Made by a program: the position numbers and the translations under genes
In this document: positions 1 through 12,474 of the stretch, piece after piece
How the letters are laid out: the number at the start of each line of letters is the position of its first letter
Position numbering within the stretch: the stretch's first letter is position 1
The notes under the pieces: model-generated
The model's input: the letters and a program-made list of their open reading frames with translations, nothing else
What the model was told of the DNA's origin: nothing
The model's database searches: none
Assembly: GCF_030272615.1 (NCBI RefSeq)
Contig: NC_081409.1
Location: forward strand, 879,317,220 to 879,381,219
Length of the DNA: 64,000 nt
Origin: Cryptomeria japonica
Lineage: Eukaryota > Streptophyta > Pinopsida > Cupressales > Cupressaceae
Direction of reading: 5' to 3'

Positions 1-159
1 TTATAATGTTATTTTCTCCAACTACCACATTTAATGCTTGTCGGTTAAGTCACAACTTCACTCATCTCCCGGTAAAGAAGTAATTCAACTTCTCACCATC
101 AACCGAGGGTATATCAGCATGTTTTTCAATTTGTTGTCAAACCCCCAAAGGATTTTCCT

Positions 160-1275
160 TCAGTTAGATGAAGAGTCTCCTATCGGTGGAGTGTTACTTT
201 GTTCTGCCAGTGGAGGAGTATTCCCATCAACATTCTGATCTGACTTTCTGATCCATTGCTTTGAGAATTCTTGCTTTACTTCTTCAACTTTTTCTTTACC
301 TTTCAAGCTAGGACCTTTGTTATTTATCGGTGATGCCTTACCTCTACAAAATTTAGCAATATGTCCAATCTTGTTACAAGCATAACAAGTCACATTGTTT
401 TTTTCTGAATAGCTTTCCCATATCCTATGCCAGTATGTGTTCTGCATTGATTAGATAAGTGTCCAAATCTTCCACAAACATAACATCTTACATTCATTCT
501 ACAATTTTTTGAATTATGACCAACTTTGTTGCATTTAGAACATTGACCGGTGGGTGTATTAGTGTTCTGATAATTTCTAGATCTACACTGATTTTCTCTA
601 TGACCATACTTGTTACATTTAAAGCATTTCCCATTAAATTTGTAAGTAGTAGGTTGTCTTACCGATTTGTTATGATCATGTTTGTTTGCAGTACTGGAGC
701 TTTCACCAACTTCAAAGCCAAGGCCATTTGTATCACCATTAGGTTTCTGATTCTTCAGCATGTCATCAAGTTCCTTTGAACTTTTCTTGAATTTCTCCTT
801 GTGTTGATTTGCAGTAGCCAATTCATTTTCCAAGAAGTCCTTATGTCTCATGAGTTCATTTTTATCATGTTCTAAGTGAATTATATTTGTCTTTAGCATA
901 TCATTCTCATGAGTGAGTCTTAGATTTTCATTTGCAGCATCATTGATTCTTCTAGTCAAATCATCTTCATTCTTCTTTCTATCTTCAATTTCTTTACAGA
1001 ACCTCATAGTCATATCCTGCATCTCATTCTTTGTTGTATTGATTTCTTGTCTCAGCTTGTTTACCAAATCATTAAGAGTTTATTTTTCATCACTGTCATT
1101 CTACATCTTTTCACAAAGTTCTCTTCTCTTATTCCTTGCAATAGTGAAATTCTCTTGAAGTCCTTGAATGATATCCTATGCAGCCTTCGGATCATCTTCA
1201 AGTTTGATATTCTTCACCTTTTCTGCATCATAGTCCAGAAAGAGTTGTTTCCAATTGCTTTCTCAAGTTTTCCAT
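160..1275 (-). pseudogene. gag: gag with coiled coil and four CCHC zinc knuckles (element F)
   Basis: Nucleocapsid-type Gag that would package element RNA. The upstream half (about 720-1067) is a charged coiled coil rich in E, K, N and D. Then come CFKCNKYGHRENQC, CSKCNKVGHNSKNC, CYVCGRFGHLSNQC and, in another frame, CYACNKIGHIAKFC: four C-X2-C-X4-H-X4-C knuckles. The frame changes within a run of seven A residues (about 402-408, minus strand) just before the fourth knuckle. A likely start ATG lies at 1273-1275 but is separated from the main ORF by stops and a frame change. I see no typical UBN2/Retrotran_gag capsid domain upstream of the knuckles. Element B has the same gag layout, so the two are related. 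Confidence 0.75.
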
Positions 1276-1332
1276 CTCTACCGGTGTCAAGATCTTCCTC
1301 AAGCTATTAGGCTTTTGAAAATAGAGGACCAG

Positions 1333-1344
1333 GCTCTGATACCA
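1333..1344 (-). other. Primer-binding site, tRNA-iMet type (element F)
   Basis: The minus strand reads TGGTATCAGAGC, the exact 12-base complement of the initiator Met-tRNA 3' end used by most plant Copia elements. It lies 2 bp inside the LTR end. Confidence 0.9.
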
Positions 1345-1346
1345 AT

Positions 1347-2103
1347 TGTTAGGATTCCCAAAGATACTGAGAGGGGGGGTTGAATCAGTATCTGACTGGT
1401 AATAAGAATTTTCTTAACTTATAACATAAAAAGCATATTAAAACTATGTACCGGTAAACCAGAAATAATGCAGCAAATAAGAACAACAACCACAACATAA
1501 AAAGAACACCATAACACAATATTTTAATGAGGAAACCCGTTGTGGGAAAAACCTCAGTGGGATTTGTGACCCACAATATTTGCTTACAAGCCAATAAGGG
1601 AATATTACTGTTTACAATAGGGGCCTGCACATGCAGGAAGGCCAGTACCTAGAGCTCACTACTCAGTTACAAAAGAAGTCACACTGACCTACAAAATTGG
1701 ATTATGCAAATCCAATGTCTTGTACTGCTTCAGATCAGCATCTACTATGCCAGATTCAGTACCGTTTTAAGCTCTGCAATATACATAAACCCTTATCCTA
1801 ATAATTCGCACATTAGGTCTGCTATATTCTTTTCATACTTCACTCTCTAAATGATCTACAATGATCTCATACATATATGAGTCATATTACAATCTGCCAT
1901 GGCGGCTTACAAAAGATTTTATAATTAATTACAAAATACATTTATACAAAATTCTTGTCGGCCAAGATGTCGGCAATCTTCTTCTTCGGTGTCAGTGTTG
2001 GTGCATGTGTCTGCCTATTGGTATCACATGATTATAAGGTTGCCATCAATGACAATACCTTCAATCACCTACAATTTCTGATTGGAGTGTGCATTTGCCA
2101 ACA
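1347..2103 (-). repeat. 5' LTR of element F
   Basis: The minus strand starts TGTTGGCA and ends CCTAACA, the TG...CA ends expected of an LTR. The end is followed after two bases (AT) by the PBS. Near its 3' end it holds a C-tract motif (CAACCCCCCCTCTCAG at about 1368-1383) that recurs at the same place in the other Copia-like LTRs of this window. It also contains the theme of a doubled GGAAACCC / GGGAAAAACC (1530-1560), seen again in LTRs near 34,000 and 51,900. Confidence 0.85.
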
Positions 2104-3060
2104 GAGATAACTCCAATATTAAAATAAATGTCTAGAGTCATGTTGTTTTTGCATAAATCAAACATCCAATAAGCTATTTAGGTGCATCAATGAATGTTGT
2201 ACAGTCGTCTAATGTTAGTTTCAAACTTTATTCTACAAGACTACTAAGTGGTTTACAATCAACATATTAAATTTTCTTAGAAGTTCACCAATATATTTTT
2301 GGTGGATGATGAAGAAATACTTGGTTTTTTAAATTAACTCAATACCCCAATAGTAATGAATATGTCCCAAGTTAGTCATTTCAAACCTTTTCTTCAATTT
2401 TTTTAATAGTTGTAATGTAAAAATTTCATTGTTATTAGTTGGAAATAGATCATCCACATAGGCAACTCAATATACAACTATGTTATCAACTTTTTTGACA
2501 AAAAGAGTTGCATAATCAAACTCAAAGTGCTTGAAATTCAACTTTAAGATTTGATTGGTAAAAATTGTGTACCAATCTCATGGGGCTTGCTTTAAACATA
2601 CAATGGTTTTATTATTTTGCATACTTGGTGTTCTTGCCCATTGACTACCTATCTTTCTACTTTATGCATATGCATCATTCTTAGAGATTCCAATTCAACA
2701 GTATAATTGTCACATCCATTTGATAAAATTTTCATCTATTTTATGTTAAGAGAAATAAAATAAAAAGCATGAATGCTATCCAATTTAATTACAAGTGCAA
2801 AGGTTTCATCATGATATCTCCTCCCTTTTTTAGAATATCCTTTTGCAAGAAGTTGTTCTTCTTATTTTTCAAATGAGTCATCTACTTTACACTTACTTCA
2901 AAAGACCCACTTGTAACAAATAGGTTTACAACACAAACGAGGATCAATTAACTCCCAAGTGCCTTTTTTCAAAAGAGTATCATACTCAATTTGCATATAC
3001 TTTCTCTGCACTGCAATACTTTTAGATTCCTTAAATGAAGTTGGTTCTTAATCTACTATT
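2104..3060 (-). pseudogene. Copia reverse transcriptase remnant
   Basis: Heavily decayed Copia RT (RVT_2 type) on the minus strand. Visible pieces in order are a KGTWELIDP...CYKWVF block (about 2880-2990), the catalytic YVDD (2449-2460, in AYVDDLF), and a block resembling KMTNLGHIHYYWGIEL (about 2330-2380). Frames are broken by many stops and shifts. It is truncated at 2104 by the LTR of element F. No LTR of its own was identified. Confidence 0.7.
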
Positions 3061-5502
3061 ATATTGATTTCATAAATAGAATCTAAGGTACCTTCATTAT
3101 TAGATTGAACTTGATCCCTTTCTTTGTATAAACTTTTTGTTCATATCTTATTAGTTTCATGAGGTCTCAAATCTTTAAGAGTTTGTTGGACTTGTTTTGA
3201 CCTTTTATGTAAAGATATAAATTAAACTATTGATGCTTCCATTTCCTTATCAAAAGCTCTATCATGATTTAATTGTTATATATTACAATAAGGCTAATAT
3301 TCTTCATGAGATCAAATTTATTCTATAATATTTTAAGTTAGGAAACCCAAAGTTACTTCCAAAAAATATGGTTCCAAATGATTTATCCCATCAAACTATA
3401 ATAACCCACTCTACTTAACCCAAAAATTTTGACTCGTTTTTTTTCTTTTAAATTCTTAATTGTGTTTGATTCAATCGCATACTTTGTACATCTATCCAAA
3501 TAGAATGGGCATTCATCCACCCAAGATGAGCATCTAGCCATACAGGTTAGGCATCAGTCCATACGAGACAGGATGTTTCATCTATTCAATTCGGGATAGG
3601 CATCTATGCAATTCGAGATAGGAAGTGCTCTGGCCAGAGACTTAGACTCATCGGGACCATCTAGGTCCTGTGTCACTCTCTAAGAACTACACTCCTACTA
3701 GGAGTGCACCAATGTCATCGTCCTTAGGAGTAAATAAATAGCATAACACAAACTTGAATTCTACCTCGAAATTTGGCCTAAAGCCTCAAGAAGTCAAGCA
3801 AATCCATATGGGATTCCTTCTGAGTATGCGTTGGAATTTTTTTTTTTTTAAATCTTCCAATTAGCAATTATACCCTTTAATTGAGAGGCCAAGAAACTTC
3901 GCAACCCATCTACTCGCCTTGACCAAATTCCTAGACCCCATCCCCGAAAGCTAGAGTACTAGGGATAACTTCGTCCCTAGACTGCCTACACACCCATTTC
4001 GACACGGGATCAAAGCGTGAAGTGTGTAGTTCTGCTTTCTAACTAGGGTTTAATGTAAACTTCTTTGTGGGTACGCAACCCTTTCTAGGGTCAATGTCCT
4101 AGATAGTTTCTCTGTGGTTGCTACCCACATTGGTAGCACTATAGAAAATAGGCTCAAGGTGGCCCTTTGCTTGTGGCCTAAAATACTAAGTCCTAATTCC
4201 TATCAAGAGCGTCACCCTTGACCCAATATCCTTCGTCGAATAAAAAAGAGAAAATAAAATTCCACACCATACACAACCAATCCCTAATGGGGTTTTCTAC
4301 GGTTTCATCTGAGTGGATGTGAGGATTCTTTTCTTAAATTTATCTTTTTAAATTATCAATCCAAGGGGGACTACCCACCCCTTGGATTTTAAACTTCCAA
4401 ATGGCCCGTATTACTCCCCGATAATTTATAGGGATGATGCCACAAACACCATTATTGCAGCTTTATTAAGCATTAGGTGCAGCATTTCAATATGACGGTA
4501 TTACCCGTAAGCGTGACCCAGAGGCACCGTAGATACCAAATGTTGCTAAGGTTTTTGTTTCCAACTCCTATTGTTTAGTTTTATATCCAAGGAATTCAAC
4601 TGTTACTTTGAAAGATTTAAAATAAACATTATTCTAATTTATTTTAAAGTCGAGACCATTATTCAATATTCAAAAGAGAATCACTCAAAAATATTAACTT
4701 ACTACTACTAGGTGATCAATATTCAAAAGAGAGAACTATCATCTAGATCTTGAATTGTAACATTAATTACATAACTAGTGTGATAATAAATATATAAAAG
4801 GTGTAACTTGCATAGTAATGAGTAACTTGCATGAAAGAAACTTGCACGATGATAAAAGCAGCTTGTATGGCAATATTAAATGCAACTTGCATGGAAAAGT
4901 ATAGAATAGGAAATTAAAGTTCATTTTCTAAACTTGATTACTTGGAAAAGAAAAGTTCTCTAGACAACTTGATCAATGAGTTAACTTAAATTGTTGATTA
5001 TAACCATATAAATACTACATTGAAATGGAATGAACCAACTAATTAACTAAATAAAATTATTTAGATTAGTCTAATCCACGAATTTATTTGCAAGTCAGTT
5101 CTATGATTAGACCTCTTGATTTGGCAAGATTAGGATATCCTCGGCACAATTAATTATTCCTTCTAAAGTTTGTCCCAATCACTTGGCAAGGTAAATCTCC
5201 AACTTTTATTCCCTTTGATAACCTAAGTTTAATGGTGAAATAATTACAAATTTATATTAATAAATTATTATCCATAAACAATACAAATCCAATTTTATAT
5301 TATAAATCAATTCAAATCAATAATCTTAAAAAAAAAATTATTCAACACAAATTTTTTTTTTTTTTTAATAAAACAAAGCAACCCAATTTAATATTACAAA
5401 ATGTTAATAATAATACCTATCAATTTATTTAATATAAATAAATTTTAAATGAAACGAATATATGTTTTTCTTTTAAAAGGAAAAGGGAGGGGGAGAGTGG
5501 TC
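3061..5502. other. Non-coding, no gene seen
   Basis: No coding frame is supported. The stretch is AT-rich with decayed repeat sequence. A short imprecise repeat of AACTTGCATG occurs about five times at 4805-4900. Poly-A and poly-T runs occur near 3838, 5330 and 5353. A moderately GC-rich part (3460-4530) looks like an old LTR or spacer but matches nothing I can name. Confidence 0.5.
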
Positions 5503-6010
5503 GTAGCTATTCTAGCTCCAAAATAGACCTTTCGTACAGCATGTTTAGTGATAGGTTAGTCAATCGCAGCCATTAATTGCAAAATCGACGGTGTAAAACG
5601 TGCGAATAACACGCGTGTTAGTCAATCCGGAATGTCTTGTTGGAGCCAGAATAGACGCATCCAGGGGGCCGTAGCTATTCTAGCTCCAAAACAGACCTGT
5701 CGTGCAACGTGTTAGTGACAGGTTAGTCAATCGCAACCGTTAACTGCAAAATTGACGGTTTAAAACGCGCGACTAACACGCGTGTTAGTCAATCCATACT
5801 GTCTTTTTGGAGCCAGAATAGACGTGTCCCATCCGGGGAGAGTAGGCTGAAGCTATTCTGGCTCCAAAATAGACCTTTCGTATAGCGTGTTAGTGACAGG
5901 TTAGTCAATCACAATCATTTATTGCAAAATCGACAGTGTAAAACGCGCGACTAACACGCGTGTTAGTCAATTTGTACTGTTGTTTTGGAGCCAAAATAGA
6001 CGCGTTTGGG
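5503..6010. repeat. Three tandem units with inverted ends and a central palindrome
   Basis: Three similar units begin at about 5505, 5673 and 5851 (spacings 168 and 178 bp). Each starts near AGCTATTCTAGCTCCAAAA and ends near TTGGAGCCAGAATAGACG, so the ends of each unit are inverted repeats of each other. Units 2 and 3 contain the perfect 20-bp palindrome GACTAACACGCGTGTTAGTC; unit 1 has a diverged form. The block is GC- and CpG-richer than its AT-rich surroundings. It resembles a MITE-like foldback unit amplified in tandem. The family is not recognised. Confidence 0.75.
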
Positions 6011-8396
6011 AGAGTAGGGGTCATGGGGCCCTCCACTCCTTGTGGCCACTGCCTTGTTAGTGGTTGCAAGGAAGTGGGGGGTGTGACTCCCCACTCCCTG
6101 CACGGAGGGGTAGCAATTCGCCGACACAAAAGACATTAATTGCTTCACATTAAATATGATTCCCTTTTCAAAAGGATTTGGTACGGATTTGATGTTTATG
6201 AATTATATATATATATATTGATCTGAGTTTTATTAGAATTCACATAGGGGTTTATTATTATCCGGAAAGATAAAATATATATTTTTAAGGAGATAAAAAT
6301 CTACTCATAGGACGAAATAGTTGAATAAGAATTAAAAGTAAATTTGTTCACAGATGTATTAATGGGAACAAATAGATGAATAAATAAATAAATAAACTTA
6401 ATCACAAAGACATTCTGAGGTGCTCAATTTATACTCTAAGAGAATGATATTATTCAAAGACAAATAATAAATTGTAAAATAAGATTTATCCACCAATGAA
6501 CAATATATGTTCCCAGATATTCATAGAGAATATTGAATGGATGAACAAGTATATGTTCACAGAGAAATAATAAAATTTGCTCACAAAGAGGGAGAGAGTA
6601 AAATTTATTTACGGGGAAAGAAAAAAATTGTATTTGCAGATGTATACACAGATGAACAATCTTATGCTCACAGGGAGATTAATTTATTCCCAGAGAAATA
6701 ATAAAATAAAATCTATTCACAAAATAATAAATTTTGCTCATAGAAATGAGTTTATTCCCAGGGAAGTAATTAAAAAGGAAAAACAAATTTATACACATAT
6801 GATCAACATATATTCACAGAAAATTAAGTTCACAGGAAAATAATTAAATAAGGAAAATAAGATTTTTACACAGATCCTTTATCTAGATTCTCTTTTTTTT
6901 TTAAAACTCAAGAAAGCAAAAGCAAAGGTCTGATTTTTCTTTCTTTTTCTCTAAAAAAATAATTAAATAAATAAAAAGAAATCTTCATATACATTATTTG
7001 AAAAGAACTTTAGTCATTGCATTTCTCTAATGAAAAATAGATTTATTTAGTTTTATTAATCTTTCTAACTAAGATGAGCAATTTTTTTCATAAATGAAAA
7101 CTGGAGAGAGAGATCAAAGCTATATATTGAAAATAAATAAATTTACACATGTAAATGAGAGAGTGCAAGAGAGGAGAACCTGGATTGTCGAAGCTTGATA
7201 TTGAATCCTCTCCAACCTTCTAGCTATCCTTCTTTGCAACTTGGTGAGAATCCTTCAATATCAAAATAACAATTCTACAAATGAAATGTGACTACAAAGA
7301 AGATCCTACTACTATTAACAAGAAACTTGAGAAAATTTACTTCCCACCCAAAAACAATCAACCTCTCCTTTTCGAAAGCTTGCATACATTATATAGAAAA
7401 GATGCTTCCATTCCATTATCAAGAGTATTAATTGAAAAATGGATGTTTCTTTCCAAGATTGGGTTCATGTAAAATTGATTGATGAGATAAAGGAGGAGTT
7501 ACATGTGAGAATATGGAAATTGAAGATTCCCTCTAGAAGCTTCCAATTTCTCCTATGACATGTGCTCAATTAAAATTTGAGTAATTAAATAATTTTCCAT
7601 TTAAATTGTGTGTGTGTGTGTGTCCACTATTTAATCTTTTTTATTATAATAGCTTTTCAACCATATTCAATAAATCATTTTTAACAAAATCACAAATGAT
7701 ATGAATAATAATAATAATAATAGCAAGTTTTTAACAAAAATGGAGAAAGAGGGTTATGACACAAAGTGACGAATCTCATATGCTCTTTCCAATGAATAAA
7801 TTTGACATTTTTTAAGGTATAATTGGCATTCAATAGTGATAATACTTTTGGAGTCTTCATAAAATACAACATTACAAACAGTTAAAAAAAATCATATTAG
7901 CCCTATTATACAACTTATATAGTTTTGAAGATTCAAGTTAGGCACATGTGATTTATTCCCTTCATGATAATGTTGACACCTTATTAAATGATCTTCACTA
8001 TTTTAGGATGTTATGGATGAGCCATCACATCTATTTTTATTTTCATTTTCCTTTGCCTACAATTGTATGCTCTAATTTGATTATACGTGTAAAGATTTTG
8101 AGTGTGCATAATTCACTATAGTGAATAGTCTAAACCTTAGTATCTAAGTTTTGTAACAAAATATTGTTATTTGCATTATGTTCATGTCATTTTTTATGTG
8201 TATATGGGAGCATGACATTTGGTATAATACCCAAGCTAGTAAACATTGGGACCTTTGGGAATTTATTTGCATCATGTAAACATATAGCTCATAAATTCTA
8301 TCCTTATTATAAAAAGTTGTAGTATGTTGTTTGATGCTTCTATTTAATTTGGAAATTTTGATTAATTAAAAAGTTGAGATTTAGTGTATCTACTAG
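6011..8396. other. Non-coding, AT-rich, microsatellites
   Basis: No convincing gene. 6540-6870 holds a diffuse repeat in which CACAG or CACAAAG alternates with AAATAATAAA. There is a GT microsatellite at about 7603-7622 and an AAT run near 7700-7720. A 63-codon frame at 7281-7472 has no recognisable domain and no supporting context, so it is not called as a gene. Confidence 0.5.
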
Positions 8397-8834
8397 TGTA
8401 AATTATGTCTCATAATTACACTTTACTTAAGTTGACTTAGGGTAATGTATTTCATAGTAGTTTGGATATGAGACACTTAGGGGAGAGTGCACATAGAGAT
8501 GATGCATGTAGGAGAAATTCCACCTTTTGTGGTCTTATCTTGTTGTTACATTCCACCTTCGGTGGTTGATCCACCTCTTGTCAAATATTTTATTATTTCT
8601 CCTACCTGCCCTTGTTTCACATTGAGCCACATGTCATGGTCGTGTGCCCACATATCCATTTGGATTTGCCTTTATAAATAGGCTCATCTACATTGTATGT
8701 AATTTATAATGATCTAGTTGATCTAATTTTGCATATTGATTAGAATACAGTTTATTCTTATCAAATCTATTGTCTCTCTCTCTTGTGCTATTCATTGTGC
8801 TCTAAATCTTGGCTATATTTGACAAATTCTTACA
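8397..8834 (+). repeat. 5' LTR of element E
   Basis: Starts TGTAAATTATG and ends ATTCTTACA, followed directly by the PBS. It contains a clear TATA box (TATAAATA, 8673-8680). The 3' copy has lost that box. Confidence 0.9.
8673..8680 (+). promoter_or_regulatory. TATA box in 5' LTR of element E
   Basis: TATAAATA in a GC-flanked context inside the LTR, at a position suited to the U3/R boundary. In the 3' LTR the equivalent bases read TTTTTAAGCAAG, so the motif is lost there. Confidence 0.6.
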
Positions 8835-8846
8835 TGGTATCAAAGC
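8835..8846 (+). other. Primer-binding site of element E
   Basis: TGGTATCAAAGC directly after the LTR, one base different from the Met-tRNA consensus TGGTATCAGAGC. Confidence 0.85.
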
Positions 8847-10629
8847 TCTTGGGGCTTCATTGAGTAGTCTATTTGGAGACATTTTGGAGCATTCATTTTT
8901 CAGACCTAGGGAGTTGCAAATTTTGGGGGCATCTTATGGTGATTTCACCACACCATTGCGTCTACGAGGCCATTTCCAAGAATTTTGAGTATAAATTTGC
9001 CTATATTTAGGGAGAATCAAATTTTAGGTTTTGAAGGAAAGTTTTTGCCCATTTAGGCATACGATGCGGATTTTGTAAAAAAAATATTATAAAAATATTT
9101 CTGTGAATTTAATTTATTATCCCCATACTTTAAAAAAAATATTCACAAATTTTATTTTTATGTAAAAAAAAAATCATTAAAAAAAAATATTATTTGTATT
9201 TTGGTTCAAGGGGGGACCCATGACCCCATCCTCGTACTGTCTCTAACTTTGCACAGAGATCGTACCAATTTTTTGGGGCCACCGCCCTCCCTCCTCTGTC
9301 ACCAACATCCTCCTTTCTGGTGGGCTATGCTCACTCCCGGCAGCTCCTTCACAACTTGTCCCTTCCAGTCGTGGTTACCAACTCCTTTTGCCATAGCCCG
9401 TGGTGGCATCACTCCACAACAGCTCTCGTCCACCACCTTTACAACCCTGTTGGCCACGTTGCCCAACTGTGCCCTGCCCAGCCAAGGCTCCACCTTTGCA
9501 ACGCCATCTCGGCTGACAAGTGGCTAGTTCTGATTAATCAGCATACTCCCTGTGTCCAACCAACCGTCATGCAACGAAACATTATTTTCTCCAACAGCCA
9601 TATCTGTTGCCATGTGACACTTATTCATTGGTCCATGCGGTGCACAGTCTACCCACAGAGGACACATGGTGACATTTTATTAGTAGAGATCCGCACAGTC
9701 AACAGCCATGTGGCACTTAGAGATTCGGCCATGTCATTATATAGACAAGCCAGTTAGCTAGCCCAGTCAACACTACTTTACCTATCTGTATGATACAATA
9801 GCAATCCATGTAGTATTTTCATACAAACTGTACATCCTCATCATTTGTATGGATCTAGTCAGACTTTACCACGTGTCATATCCGTACAATACGGATATGC
9901 CATGTAGGTGTGCAATAGTTTGATGACGATCATACAGTTGTTAAACTTAACCCAGTGAAATGTTAACATTCACACTATGCCATCTTTTTTTGAAAAATTT
10001 CGACTCCCTCTCCAATGAGATTTTTTATTTGCAAGCAAACTTTGGAGGCACATAACTCACTCATTTTAGCTCCCTTTTAGTGCATTTTTTTCTTATTTGG
10101 GCTAATTTTTCGTGCTCTTCTTATTGGTGGAAATATTTTTTGATATTGGGGGACAGGTTTTTCAAAAAAAATAACTTTTCAAAACTATACCTATCCAATC
10201 TTTGATTTTGCAACTTCAGAGGCTTCATTCAGGCTCATACGACCTCCTTTTCGGGTGCCATTTTTTTAAAGTGCATAATTTTTTGTCTACTTTCATGTGG
10301 TGCTCTCATATTTTCCCCATTTTGAGTAGAAATTGTACTTTTAATATTTGGTCATTTTGGGCCTATTAGGTACTTATATTTTTCTTGGATCTTAGTTTAG
10401 ATCACTTGTAGTATTTTTTGGAGTCTTTTATAACCTAATTAAGGTAGTTGTAAAGTTGAAATCAAAAGTCCACTTTGCCACTTTTTGCAAGTGGCCCATT
10501 GTACACGCACAAAGTATAAAGTGCCAAATCATCATTTTGGGGGTGAGGGGTTCTTTGATTGAGTAAATTTGGGGGGGTCTCTTGTGTGATTTTGCCTCTC
10601 TTTTCCTTGTGCTCTTTCATTTTGTTGAT
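8847..10629 (+). other. Leader of element E, no gene supported
   Basis: A long (about 1.8 kb) leader between PBS and gag. Poly-A-rich at 9080-9190, then markedly GC-richer at 9200-9760 with frames open on both strands. Those frames show no known domain and probably reflect base composition. The GC-rich block may be a captured or inserted sequence. Confidence 0.45.
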
Positions 10630-10851
10630 ATGGGTTCTCCAAAGTTTCTACTTTCTCCACATAACTATCTTTCATGAAAAATTGATGTGTGGAGTAAGCT
10701 AATGGAAAAGGGATTAACTCACTATATTGATGGAACTATCATGGCACCAATTGATCCTAATGCTCACATGGAATGGCTCACTAAAAAAATTATGGCTATT
10801 GGAACATTGAGGAATTATATATCAAAGGATATCATCTTTCTTATTGACAAG
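10630..10851 (+). pseudogene. gag: gag N-terminus of element E
   Basis: Starts at ATG 10630 with MGSPKFLLSPHNYLS, then a TGA (10675-10677) where Copia gags usually have Trp, then a WSKLMEKGLTHYIDGT block typical of the start of Copia Gag. The frame is interrupted at 10851 by the Tat insertion and resumes at 29619, where DKC...KTVKDAWDVLGKLYG follows on. The target duplication ACAAG lies exactly at the break. Function when intact: capsid protein of the element's particle. Confidence 0.8.
10847..10851. repeat. Target duplication, left copy (Tat element)
   Basis: ACAAG immediately left of the LTR start at 10852. The same 5 bp follow the right LTR at 29614-29618. Confidence 0.85.
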
Positions 10852-12097
10852 TGTGGGATGCAAAATTCATCTTCTATTAGCAAAGTAATCAATTAGAAAC
10901 AAGGGAAATCATGAATCCCTATCCTAATCAGAATTTAACAAACAATACAATGGAATAACGCAATTAAGAAATAGGAATTATAAATCATCAATAAAAACTC
11001 CCTATTTCGTGACTGTGTAGAACTTCCATTGCTCTTCTTCGCTTCGTGGTATGATGGCTCTCAAATATTGCACTGGTAACCTGCAAGTGACAAAGATTCA
11101 AAGTTTGTGATTGTTGAAAATGGAGATTGGATGCTCAATTTATAGAAAATTGGAGAGGATTGATTGAAAGGTGGAACAGAATGATCAAGAGGTGTGAACT
11201 TAGGTGAGCTCTAATGAAAATTGATAGTTGAACTGTTGATTGTAGGAGTGAAACTCAATAGATTGAATAGATTAATGGAGTCAACTGATTGATGAAAGAG
11301 TTAACTGAAGGAAGAAAAAGAGTGATTGGAGGAAATAAAGAGGATGACACAGAGAGCTAAATTTAGAAAAAGCTAACTGAAAGATGAAAATAGAGATTGG
11401 AGAGATAAATGATTTAATTAATTGATTGATTGAATTAATTAATTTAGCATTGGCTTGCATTTAGATCTAGATTTTCAACTTAATCTTTGCATGAGATATT
11501 ATTCAAATAATTTAATTTACTTTAATTCAATTTAGCATTTGAATATATTTAGAACTTAACTTTGATTTTCAATTTGGTTTTTGAAATCATACACATGTAT
11601 TTGAATTTGGAAGAAATTAGAAGAATATGAAATTAAATGAAATTAGAATTTGGGGATTTGGAATTGAAGAATTAATTAGTTAATTAAATAATTTAAAGAA
11701 ACTATTTAATTATTTAGAAATGAAATTTAACTAAATAATAAAGATTATCTAATTTAAAGGATTAAATCACAATTAATTAAATAACAAATATTTAATTAAT
11801 ATTTAGAAGAGGGTTGAATGATTAGATGATTAGAGATAGAAATTGAATAATTAGTAACTTATTTAAATAATAAAGATTATTTAAATTGGGGAATTAATCA
11901 CAATTAATTAAATAATAATTATTTAATTAATATTAGAAAATGATTAAAATGATTAAAGAATAGGAAAATAGAATAATTAATAAGATGATGAGGAAATATG
12001 AAATTAGAAGAAATAGATTAATTAAATAATAAAGATTATTTAATCAATTAGAGGAATAATTAGTACATGATCAATGAGACATTTTTAGGTGTCTACA
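10852..12097 (-). repeat. 3' LTR of Tat element
   Basis: Minus strand TGTAGACACC...GCATCCCACA, with proper TG...CA ends. It lies next to the polypurine tract at 12098-12110 and to the left target duplication. Confidence 0.9.
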
Positions 12098-12110
12098 TTT
12101 TCCCCTCTTT
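12098..12110 (-). other. Polypurine tract of Tat element
   Basis: Minus strand AAAGAGGGGAAAA directly upstream of the 3' LTR start. This fixes the element's orientation as minus. Confidence 0.85.
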
Positions 12111-12374
12111 GAGACAAATTCGGAAAGATATTGTTTCAAAGAGAACGAAATTTTTTTGCCCCAGTATGCCTTGGTACTGTTGTATAGTGTAAATATGCCC
12201 CCTCGGAAAAGGTGGTCGGAAAATTCCAAAATTGAGACCATGTTTTCGATATCAGTGTAATGAGCAAGCATGTGGAATTTCATGTGATTTTGAGATTGTT
12301 TGAGTAGGCTACGAGGTGTTTGAAGCTGGCGGGGACCACGGGCGTCGAGGTGTCAAAAAACCCTAATTTTGAGC

Positions 12375-12382
12375 TATAAATA
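12375..12382 (+). promoter_or_regulatory. TATA box of the antisense PMD gene
   Basis: TATAAATA in GAGCTATAAATAGAG, 100 bp upstream of the ATG at 12475 and about 280 bp inside the 3' LTR boundary. Spacing suits a start site around 12405-12412 and a 5' UTR of about 65 nt. It directs transcription opposite to gag-pol. Confidence 0.65.
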
Positions 12383-12474
12383 GAGATTTCTAGGTTTTCA
12401 TTTGCTCATTTGTAATTTTGGAATTCCTTGGTTTCTTTGCAATTTGTTTGCTTTTTTCTGAGTATTTGATCATC

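Larger units (their letters stand above)
1..2103 (-). mobile_element. LTR retrotransposon F (Copia-like), 5' part only
   Basis: This is the 5' end of a minus-strand LTR element that runs off the left edge of the window. Reading the minus strand it has a 757-bp LTR (1347-2103), a primer-binding site matching initiator Met-tRNA (1333-1344) and a gag region (160-1275) with a coiled coil and zinc knuckles. The LTR abuts an old Copia RT remnant at 2104, so F probably inserted into that older copy. Pol and the 3' LTR lie outside the window, so autonomy cannot be judged. Confidence 0.85.

Noticed and set aside
7281-7472. 63-codon ORF
   Set aside because: No recognisable domain, AT-rich surroundings, no promoter or splice context.
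9201-9757. Two overlapping plus-strand frames of 108 and 145 codons
   Set aside because: No domain, overlapping frames also open on the other strand, and the region is a retrotransposon leader; open frames follow from high GC.
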